Shown: in pieces, positions 30,481 to 40,400 of the stretch | Layout: each line of letters begins with the position of its first letter | Numbering within the stretch: position 1 is the first letter of the stretch | Source of the DNA: Colletes latitarsis | Taxonomy: Eukaryota; Arthropoda; Insecta; Hymenoptera; Colletidae | Length of the DNA: 64,000 nt | Assembly (NCBI RefSeq): GCF_051014445.1 | Contig: NC_135136.1 | Coordinates: 26,306,001 to 26,370,000, forward strand | Direction of reading: 5' to 3' | Program-made: the position numbers and the translations under genes | The notes under the pieces: generated by a model | What the model saw: the letters and a program-made list of their open reading frames with translations, nothing else | What the model was told of the DNA's origin: nothing | Database searches by the model: none

Positions 30481-32594
30481 AATGCGGAAATGGCAAAATC
30501 ATGGGTCAGATGCAGGCATAACCCAGACCTAACCCAGACCTATCCGGTGTTATCCTCTAAAATATTGATCGAAACCAGGTTTAATTGACTGTTTCAATGT
30601 GGTACCACATTACTACGTGATTCAAACCAGAGAAAACCCAGGATCTGGCCAACGAGAATGCGGAAACGCCAAAATCATGGGTCAGATGCAGGCATAACCC
30701 AGACCTAACCCAGACCTATCCGGTGTTATCCTCTAAAATATTGATCGAAACCAGGTTTAATTGACTGTTTCAATGTGGTACCACATTACTACGTGATTCA
30801 AATCCGAAAAAACCTAGGAACTGGCAAAAAGTATGCGAAGCAGGCAAAATCATTATCCAGATGCGGGCATAACCCAGACCTGACCCAGACCTAACCGGTG
30901 TTATCCTCTAAAATATTGATCGAAACCAAGTTTAACGGACTGTTTCAGTGTGGTACCATAATTACTACGTGATTCAAACCAGAAAAAACCCAGGATCTGG
31001 CCAACAAATATGCGAAGAAGGCAAAATCATGAGGCAGATGCGGGCATAACCTAAACCTTACCCAGACCTAACCGGTTTTATCCTCTAAAATATTCATGGA
31101 AACCAGGCCTAATTGTCAGTTTCAGTGTGGAACCACATTACTACGTGATTCAAACCAGAAAAAACCCAGGATCTGGGCAACAAGAATGCGAAGAAGGCAA
31201 AATCATGAGCCAGATGCGGGCACAACCCAGACCCAACCCAGACCTAACCGGTGTTATCCGCTAAAATATTGATCGAAACCAAGTTTTATGTACTGTTTCA
31301 GTGTGGTACCACATTACTACGTGATTCCAACCAGAGAAAACCAAGGATCTGGCCAACAAGTATGCGAAGAATGCAAAATCATGAGCCAGATGCGGGCATA
31401 ACCCAGACATAACCCAGACCTAACCGGTGTTATCCTCTATAATGTGGATCGAAACCAGGATTAATTGACTGTTACTGTGTGGTGCACCATTTCTACGTGA
31501 TTCAAACCCGAAAAAACCCAGGATCTGGCCAACAGGTATGATAAGAAGGCAAAATCATGAGCCAGATGCGGGCATCACCCAGACCTAACCCAGACCTAAC
31601 CGGTTTTATCCTCTAAAATATTGATGGAAACCAGGTTTAATTGTCTGTTTCAGTGTGGTACCACATTACTACGTGATTCAAACTAGAGAAAACCAAGGAT
31701 CTGGCAAACAAGAATGCGGAAATGGCAAAATCATGGTCAAGATGCGGGCATAACCCAGACCTAACCCAGACCTAGCCAGTGTTATCCTTTAAAATGTGGA
31801 TCGTAACCCGGTTTAATTGACTGTTTCATTGTGGTACCACATTACTACGTGATTCAAACCCGAAAAAACCCAGGATCTGGCCAACAAGTTGGCGAAGAAA
31901 GCAAAATCATGAGCCAGATGCGGGCATAACCCAGACCTAACTCAGACATAACCGGTGTTATCCTCTAAAATATTGATCGAAACCAAGTTTAACGGACTGT
32001 TTCAGTGTGGTACCACATTACTACGTGATTAAAACCCGAAAAAAACCCAGGATCTGGCCAATAAGTATGCGAAGAATGCAAAATCATGAGCCAGTTGCGG
32101 GCATAACCCAGACCTAACCCAGACCTAATCGGTTTTATCCTCTAAAATATTGATCGAAACCAGGTTTATTTGTCTGTTTCAGTGTGGTTCCACATTATTA
32201 CGTGATTCAAACCATAAAACACCCAGGATCTGGCCAACAAGCTTGCGAAGAAGGCAAAATCATGAGCCAGATGCGGGCATAACCCAGAACTAACACAGAC
32301 CTAACCGGTGTTACCGACTAAAATATTGGTCGGAACCAGGTTTAATTGTCTGTTTCAGAGAGGTGTCACATTACTACGTGATTCAAACCAGAGAAAACCA
32401 AGGATCTGGCCAACAAGAATGCGGAAAAGGCAAAATCATGGGCCAGATGGGGGCATAACCCAGACCTAACCCAGACCTAACCGGTGTTATCCTCTAAAAT
32501 ATTGATCGAAACCAAGTTTAACGGACTGTTTCAGTGTGGTACCATAATTACTACGTGATTCAAACCAGAAAAAACCCCGGATCTGGCCAACGAG
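30481..32594. repeat. 12-monomer higher-order repeat, unit 1 (2,114 bp)
   Basis: Matches 32,595 onward with a constant offset of 2,114 bp (12 x 176 + 2). Shared rare markers include GCGGAAACGCCAAAATCATG, CTATAATGTGGATCG followed by TGTGGTGCACCATTTC, ATGATAAGAAGG and AACCATAAAACACCC. It is carried inside the 15.6-kb duplication, so it recurs at 46,065-48,178. Confidence 0.85.
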
Positions 32595-34680
32595 AATGCG
32601 GAAATGGCAAAATCATGGGTCAGATGCAGGCATAACCCAGACCTAACCCAGACCTATCCGGTGTTATCCTCTAAAATATTGATCGAAACCAGGTTTAATT
32701 GACTGTTTCAATGTGGTACCACTTTACTACGTGATTCAAACCAGAGAAAACCCAGGATCTGGCCAACGAGAATGCGGAAACGCCAAAATCATGGGTCAGA
32801 TGCAGGCATAACCCAGACCTAACCCAGACCTATCCGGTGTTATCCTCTAAAATATTGATCGAAACCAGGTTTAATTGACTGTTTCAATGTGGTACCACAT
32901 TACTACGTGATTCAAATCCGAAAAAACCTAGGAACTGGCAAAAAGTATGCGAAGCAGGCAAAATCATTAGCCAGATGCGGGCATAACCCAGACCTGACCC
33001 AGACCTAACCGGTGTTATCCTCTAAAATATTGATCGAAACCAAGTTTAACGGACTGTTTCAGTGTGGTACCATAATTACTACGTGATTCAAACCAGAAAA
33101 AACCCAGGATCTGGCCAACAAATATGCGAAGAAGGCAAAATCATGAGGCAGATGCGGGCATAACCTAAACCTTACCCAGACCTAACCGGTTTTATCCTCT
33201 AAAATATTCATGGAAACCAGGCCTAATTGTCAGTTTCAGTGTGGAACCACATTACTACGTGATTCAAACCAGAAAAAACCCAGGATCTGGGCAACAAGAA
33301 TGCGAAGAAGGCAAAATCATGAGCCAGATGCGGGCACAACCCACACCCAACCCAGACCTAACCGGTGTTATCCGCTAAAATATTGATCGAAACCAAGTTT
33401 TATGTACTGTTTCAGTGTGGTACCACATTACTACGTGATTCCAACCAGAGAAAACCAAGGATCTGGCCAACAAGTATGCGAAGAATGCAAAATCATGAGC
33501 CAGATGCGGGCATAACCCAGACATAACCCAGACCTAACCGGTGTTATCCTCTATAATGTGGATCGAAACCAGGATTAATTGACTGTTACTGTGTGGTGCA
33601 CCATTTCTACGTGATTCAAACCCGAAAAAACCCAGGATCTGGCCAACAGGTATGATAAGAAGGCAAAATCATGAGCCAGATGCGGGCATCACCCAGACCT
33701 AACCCAGACCTAACCGGTTTTATCCTCTAAAATATTGATGGAAACCAGGTTTAATTGTCTGTTTCAGTGTGGTACCACATTACTACGTGATTCAAACTAG
33801 AGAAAACCAAGGATCTGGCAAACAAGAATGCGGAAATGGCAAAATCATGGTCCAGATGCGGGCATAACCCAGACCTAACCCAGACCTAGCCAGTGTTATC
33901 CTTTAAAATGTGGATCGTAACCCGGTTTAATTGACTGCTTCATTGTGGTACCACATTACTACGTGATTCAAACCCGAAAAAACCCAGGATCTGGCCAACA
34001 AGTTGGCGAAGAAAGCAAAATCATGAGCCAGATGCGGGCATAACCCAGACCTAACCCAGACATAACCGGTGTTATCCTCTAAAATATTGATCGAAACCAA
34101 GTTTAACGGACTGTTTCAGTGTGGTACCACATTACTACGTGATTAAAACCCGAAAAAAACCCAGGATCTGGCCAATAAGTATGCGAAGAATGCAAAATCA
34201 TGAGCCAGTTGCGGGCATAACCCAGACCTAACCCAGACCAAATCGGTTTTATCCTCTAAAATATTGATCGAAACCAGGTTTATTTGTCTGTTTCAGTGTG
34301 GTTCCACATTATTACGTGATTCAAACCATAAAACACCCAGGATCTGGCCAACAAGCTTGCGAAGAAGGCAAAATCATGAGCCAGATGCGGGCATAACCCA
34401 GAACTAACACAGACCTAACCGGTGTTACCGACTAAAATATTGGTCGGATCCAGGTTTAATTGTCTGTTTCAGAGAGGTGTCACATTACTACGTGATTCAA
34501 ACCAGAGAAAACCAAGGATCTGGTCAACAAGAATGCGGAAAAGGCAAAATCATGGGCCAGATGGGGGCATATCCCAGACCTAACCCAGACCTAACCGGTG
34601 TTATCCTCTAAAATATTGATCGAAACCAAGTTTAATGGACTGTTTCAGTGTGGTACCATAATTACTACGTGATTCAAACC
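32595..34680. repeat. 12-monomer higher-order repeat, unit 2
   Basis: Tandem partner of 30,481-32,594 with scattered substitutions (for example ACTTTACTACG at 32,721 where unit 1 has ACATTACTACG). Its end near 34,680 is where monomer variants stop matching. In the downstream duplication it corresponds to 48,179-50,264. Confidence 0.85.
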
Positions 34681-37029
34681 CGAAAAAACACAGGATCTGA
34701 CCAACAAGTATGCGAAGAATGCAAAATCATGAGCCAGATGCGGGCATAACTTAGACCTAACCCAGACCTAACCGGTGTTACCGACTAAAATATTGATCGG
34801 AACCAGGTTTAATTGTCTGTTGCAGTGAGGTGTCACATTACAACGTGATTCAAACCAGAGAAAACCTAGGATCTGGCCAACAAGGGTTCGGAAAAGGCAA
34901 AATCATGAGCCAGATGGGGGCTTAACCCAGACCTAACCCACACCTAACCGGTGTTATCCTCTAAAATATTGATCGAAACCAGGTTTAAGTGTCTGTTTCA
35001 TTGCGGTTCCACATTACTACGTGATTGAAACCAGAGGAAACCAAGGATCCGGCCAACAAGAATGCGGAAAAGGCAAAATCATGAGTCAGATGCGGGCATA
35101 ACCCAGACCTAACCCAGACTTAACCGCTGTTACCGACTAAAATACTGACCGAATCCAGGTTGAATTGACTGTTACTGTGTGGTACCACATTACTACGTGA
35201 ATCAAACCCGGAAATCCCAAAGATCTGAGCAACAAGTATGCGAAGTATGCAGCATCATGAGCCAGATGCGGGCATAACCCAGACCTAACCCAGACCTAAC
35301 CGGTGTTACCGACTAAAATACTGACCGAATCCACGTTTAGTTGACTGGTACTGTGTGGTACCACATTACTACGTGATTCAAACACGAAACAACCCCGGAT
35401 CTGGCCAACAGGTATGCGAAGAAGGCAGAATCATGAGCCAGATGCGGGCATAACCAAGATCTAACCCAGACCTAACAGGTGTTATCCTCTAAAATATTGA
35501 TCGAAACCAAGTTTAATGGACTGTTTCAGTGTGGTACCACATTACTACGTGATTGAAACCAGAGAAAACCCAGGATCTGGCCAACGAGAATGCGGAAATG
35601 GCAAAACCATGAGCCAGATGCGGGCATAACCCAGACCTGACCCAGACCTAACCGGTGTTATCCTCTAAAATATTGATCGAAACCTAATTTAACGGACTGT
35701 TTCAGTGTGGTACCACATTACTACGTGATTCAAACCAGAGAAAACCAAGGATCTGGCCAACAGGTATGCGAAGAAGGCAAAATCATGAGCCAGATGCGGG
35801 CATAACCTAGACCTTACCCAGACCCAACCGGTGTTACCGACTAAAACACTGACCGAATCCAGGTTTAATTGACTGGTATTGTGTGGTACCACATTACTAC
35901 GTGATTCAAACCCGAAAAAACCCAGGATCTGGCCAACAAGTATGCGAAGATGGCAAAATCATGGGCCAGATGCGGGCATAACCCAGACCTAACCCAGACC
36001 TAACCGGTGTTATCCTCTAAAATATTGATCGAAACCAGGTTTAATTGACTGTTTTAATGTGGTACCACATTACTACGTGATTCAAATCCGAAAAAACCCA
36101 GGATCTGGCAAAAAGTATGCGAAGAAGGCAAAATCATGGGCCAGATACGGGCATAACCCAGACCTAACCCAGACCTAACCGATGTTATCCCCTAAAATGT
36201 GCATCGACACCAGGTTTAATTGTCTGTTTCAGTGTGGTTCCACATTACTACGTGATTCAAACCCTAAAAAACCAAGGATCTGGCCAACAAGTATGCGAAG
36301 AAGGCAATATCATGAGCCAGATGCGGGCATAACCCAGACCTAACCCAGACCTAACCAGTTTTATCCTCTAAAATATTGATCGGAACCAGGTTTAATTGTC
36401 TGTTTCAGTGTGGTTCCACATTACTACGTGATTCAGGACCAGAGATAACCAATGATCTGGCCAACAAGAATGCGGAAGAGGCAAAATCATTAGCCAGATG
36501 CGGGCATATCCCAGACCTTACCCTGACCTAACCGGTTTTATCCTCTAAAATGTGTATCGAAACCAGGATTAATTGACTGTTCCAATGTGGTACCACATTA
36601 CTGTGTTATTCAAACTCGAAAAAACCCAGGATCTGGCCAACGAGTATGCGAAGAAGGCAAAATCATGAGCCAGATGCGGGCACAACCCAGACCCAACCCA
36701 GACCTAACCGGTGTTATCCGCTAAAATATTGATCGAAACCAAGTTTTATGTACTGTTTCAGTGTGGTACCACATTACTACGTGATTCAAACCCGAAAAAA
36801 CCCAGGATCTGGCCAACGAGTATGCGAAGAAGGCAAAATCATGAGCCAGATGCGGGCACAACCCAGACCCAACCCAGACCTAACCGGTGTTATCCGCTAA
36901 AATATTGATCGAAACCAAGTTTTATGTACTGTTTCAGTGTGGTACCACATTACTACGTGATTCAAACCAGAGAAAACCAATGATCTGGCCAACAAGTATG
37001 CGAAGAATGGAAAATCATGAGCCAGATGC

Positions 37030-37046
37030 GGGCATAACCCAGACCT
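37030..37046. repeat. Candidate target-site duplication of copy A, 3' side
   Basis: GGGCATAACCCAGACCT lies directly before the poly(T), and the same 17 bases follow the element 5' end at 43,472-43,488. The end base is ambiguous with the poly(T). Because the target is itself a tandem repeat, the duplication could instead reflect two monomers. However, the match is flush with both element ends. Confidence 0.75.
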
Positions 37047-37066
37047 TTTTTTTTTTTTTTTTTTTT
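37046..37066 (-). other. Poly(A) tail of retrotransposon A (21 T on the plus strand)
   Basis: An uninterrupted run of 21 T between the target CCCAGACC and the element 3' end ACGTGGGG. The first T could belong to the target. A pure tail with no substitutions indicates recent insertion. Confidence 0.93.
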
Positions 37067-37088
37067 ACGTGGGGAAATCCTCATGGAC

Positions 37089-37124
37089 ACCCCGAGGCCC
37101 TTAAGCAGGGGAGGGCCTCGGGGT
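37089..37124 (-). other. 3' UTR hairpin 1: 12-bp perfect stem, 12-nt loop
   Basis: Arms 37,089-37,100 (ACCCCGAGGCCC) and 37,113-37,124 are exact reverse complements. It ends about 22 nt before the element 3' end. A good candidate for RT recognition in target-primed reverse transcription. Copy B: 52,673-52,708. Confidence 0.82.
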
Positions 37125-37175
37125 AGTGCCGGACTCCTACCGGCTAAAACCCCACGGTGACCGTTCTCGGGCGCT

Positions 37176-37225
37176 GCGGCGGGGGACCGGGAACTCTAGT
37201 GAGACATCACGGGGTCCCCCGCCGC
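37176..37225 (-). other. 3' UTR hairpin 2: 13-bp perfect stem, 24-nt loop
   Basis: Arms 37,176-37,188 (GCGGCGGGGGACC) and 37,213-37,225 are exact reverse complements and nearly all G-C. Copy B: 52,760-52,809. Confidence 0.82.
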
Positions 37226-37453
37226 GCCTTGCCTGTCGTGGCTCATCCCGGGGGGAACGACAACGTGTCCCTCCCCCCATGATTTCTCCGCCGCAGACGC
37301 CAGGTCACCCGACGCCCGCGGCCCCGGGACTGCTTTCGGTGCTCGGGCCCCTAGCGCCCAGCACCTGCAGCCCCCACGGGCGGCCCGTCCATCCCTCGGC
37401 CATCGACGTGGTAGCCGGAGGTGAAAGTTGACGGGCGCCCACCTCTTCAGGAG

Positions 37454-40400
37454 CTATTGGAGGGGGCCAGGAGGAGAAGGTCGCCTCGCCCTCGCCCCTC
37501 TCCGAGCCCTTCCTCTCCGAGCGGGATGCACGGCCCGCTCACGCGCCCGCTCGGCGGCCTCCTTCTGTGACATGACTACCTCACAGAAGGAGGCCACCAC
37601 CTGCCATGTCCTCTCGCTGGCCACCATCTTGCCAACTACTGTGGCCAGCGAGAGGTTCCCCCCTACTTCCTGTTGCAGGACACGGCGCTCATCTGCCCAC
37701 GCTGGGCAGGCTGCCAGCGTGTGCTGCGCCGTGTCCTGAGTGTCCCCACAGTGGTGGCACACCGCCGTCGCCTCCTTCCCGATTCGACACAGGTACTCAC
37801 CAAAGCAACCATGCCCGGTGAGCACCTGTGTCATCCTGTAGGACAGCCTACCCGGTTTGTCCTGCCACTCTTGCCAATGTGGCAGGACTGCACCAACGGA
37901 CCGTTGTGTGGCTCCACCAGACTGAATGAGTTGGTGGAACCACATAAACAAAACGATCCGTTGGGCATGGCGCCTCGTCGCTTCGACCGCTTGCCTCCTC
38001 TCCTCTGGCGGCCTCCCAGCCTCCTGAAGCTCCCTGGAATGCCGGAAAACCAATTGGTTCCTCCAGGCTAGGAGCTCCAGGGGCGGGAGGCACGCCAGGG
38101 TAGTCGCCGCCTCGTGGGAGATGGTGCGATACCCTCTAACAACCCGGATTGCCAGCCGACGGTTGACGCGGCGCAGCACGGAGATGCTGCGCCGGCTGGC
38201 ATCCAGTTGTGGGGCCCAGATTGGGGCCCCGTAGAGGGCAATTGAACGCACCACCTCCACATAGAGGCGGCGTACTCCAACATCAGGCCCGCCGATATTT
38301 GGAAGAAGGCGGCCTAACGCGGCAGCCGCCTTCTCCACACGGGGGGCCAAGCGGTCGAAATGCTCGACGAAGCGCCACCGGCTGTCGAGGATCAGGCCCA
38401 GGTATTTCATATGGGCCTTCACCTCAACGTAGGCTGTCCCAACTCGTATCCGCAGGCCGGCCGGCGGCACCCCACGGGGGCCAAGTTTTTCAAAATACAT
38501 GGCCTCCGTTTTCTGGGGTGCCACCTCTAGGCCCAGCCTGCGAATTTCGGCGACGACGGTGTCCACCGCCACCTCCGCGGCGCGCGCTGTCCCTCTCCAG
38601 TCTGACCCGCTGACGAGCACCAGCGTGTCATCGGCATAACACGCCAGCGCCACGTCAGCGGGCAGAGGGGCTCGCAGTACCGAGTCGTACCCGATGTTCC
38701 ATAGCAGGGGCCCTAGAACCGACCCCTGCGGAACACCGCGTACGACTCCCCTCCGCATGTGTACTCCATCCCGGCCGGTGCAACTGATCCACCTGTCGCT
38801 AAGGTAGGACCCGACTATCCTCTTCAGGTATGGGGGCACACGATGAAAGTCTAGCGCCCCCATAATCGTCTCCCAGGGTAGGGTGTTAAACGCATTGACG
38901 ATATCTATCGATATCGCCAGAACCACCCTACCCTGGGAGGTGGCCCCCTGAGAGAGGGACCGGACCAGCTGGACGGCATCGAGCGTGGAGCGTCCCTCTC
39001 TAAAGCCGAATTGGCAGGGGGCCAAGTCGGGTCCTACTGTGGACAGGTGGTTGGAGAGGCGAGCTGCCACTATGCGCTCAAAGAGCTTGCCCGCCTCATC
39101 CAACAAACACACCGGCCGGTACGCGGAGGGCGTACTTGCGGGCCTTCTCGCCTTCTGGAGAAGAACCAGCCGCGCCGCCTTCCAGGGTGAGGGAAATACC
39201 CCCCGGCGGAGGCAACCGCTGAGCAGCCTCCCGAGCCGCGGGCTCAAGGCGCCAAGAGCACAGGCCAACACCTGGCCGGGCACGCCGTCGGGACCCGGAG
39301 CAACCCTCCGTGACCCCATCCGACGAACGACCCGGCCCATCTCCTCGGGGGTGACCTCCAGTTCCTGGGACCAGATGGAAGGGTCCCAGGGTTCTCGGGG
39401 AGGTGGTACCCCGACCCGGTTAGATCCCGGGAACAGGGTTGATACCACCTCCTCTAAAAACTGGAGGTCGAGAGTCTCTGTCAGCGGGGGCGCCCAAGGA
39501 CGAAGCTTGTCCATTACAAGCTTATACGGGCGCCCCCACGGATCTCTGTTCAGCTCCCCGAGGAGGTCCTTCCATGCCTGTGCCTTGGCGTCTCGGATGG
39601 CGCGCTGGAGGATCCGCCGCTCCCTGGCGAACTCCTCGTATATGCGCGCCATCTGCTCCGCGGTCGGGCGTCGACGACGTGACCGTCGGGCGCGAGTGTA
39701 TCTACGGCGGGCGCGCGCACAACGAGCGTTGCACTGCTCGATGTGCGGCGACCACCAATACGCCGCGCCCTGTCTTCTGGGAGGCCTGGTCCGGGGCATG
39801 GAGGCATCGCACACCTCCTCGAATGTGCCCCGAAACCACTCGGCCTCTTGCTCGACGTCGTTGACGGGTCCATCCTCTGGCTGGGACCAGGCTGCCACCG
39901 TTGCGGCTGCCTCTGCCATCTCCCAACTCACCCTCTTGAGGGACCATCGCGGTTGGGCCACGGCATCCGCCACACGCCTCCGGCCCAGGGGCTCCCTTCG
40001 TGCCGGGATGGCCTTCACCGACATGGTGATGTAGAGGTGGTCACTAAGTGTGGCCACCTCTACGGCCACTCGCCACCCCGACACGAGTCGCAGGGCCGCA
40101 GGGGTTGCCCACGTCAAATCGATGACGGACGTTCCCTGCGGCCCTACGAAAGTGGCTTCGGAGCCCCGATTCACCAGCCGGAGGTCGTGCTCAGCCGCCC
40201 ACCCTAATAGCGCCTCGCCACGGCGGTTGGTCCTGGGGTTGCCCCATGCAGCTGCATGAGCATTGAAATCCCCCAGGACCAGTATCAGACGGGGTAGGCA
40301 TCTCCTGATACAACCACCCACCCCGTCCAGATATGCCGCATATGTGGCGAGGTCGCAGTTGGGCGACACGTAGCAGCCCACCACCGCGATTGTCCCCCAT

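Larger units (their letters stand above)
1..37029. repeat. Satellite block 1: ~176-bp tandem repeat with embedded telomere-like 11-mers
   Basis: About 210 diverged head-to-tail monomers with no gene. The period is directly visible: the ACCGGTGTTATCC landmark recurs at about 181, 357, 533 and 709, exactly 176 bp apart. A monomer read on the plus strand holds, in order, the CCGGTGTTATCCTCTAAAAT segment, a CAGGTTTAATTG segment, the palindrome GTGGTACCAC, ATTACTACGTGATTCAAAC, CCAGGATCTGGCCAACAAG, GAGCCAGATGCGGGCATAA, then usually two copies of CCCAGACCTAA. Some monomers have GGTGTCAC instead of the palindrome, and some begin with TTACCGACTAAAATACTGACCG instead of TTATCCTCTAAAATATTGATCG, so several subfamilies are interleaved. 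G-rich motif strands lie on the minus strand throughout. If the array has native orientation, the chromosome terminus would lie to the left. Identity as subtelomeric or telomeric satellite is inferred from the motif and the telomere-type retrotransposon. Confidence 0.93.
37067..37453 (-). other. Retrotransposon 3' UTR, copy A, with two strong hairpins
   Basis: About 390 nt from the ORF2 stop to the poly(A). It holds two perfect inverted repeats (37,089-37,124 and 37,176-37,225). In R1- and R2-type elements the RT recognises structure in the 3' UTR RNA, so these are candidates for that signal. No AATAAA-type signal is obvious right before the tail. Confidence 0.82.

Noticed and set aside
36887..37126. 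Plus-strand frame joining satellite to a poly-Phe run
   Set aside because: It simply reads across the junction into the retrotransposon poly(A) tail. The Phe run is the T homopolymer.
38985..40034. Long plus-strand open frame of ~349 codons opposite ORF2 (and ~274 codons at 41,870-42,694 opposite ORF1)
   Set aside because: They lie antisense to well-supported ORF2 and ORF1 in GC-rich DNA, where stops are rare. No recognisable domain is present and composition is Arg/Ser/Pro-rich, as expected from complement reading.
40031..40063. Stem 40,031-40,040 with 40,054-40,063 as further sense-strand evidence
   Set aside because: The 10-bp perfect stem is real, but its inward extension contains T40041/G40053, which pairs on the plus strand and not in sense RNA. 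I count it as the one case against the sense-strand bias.
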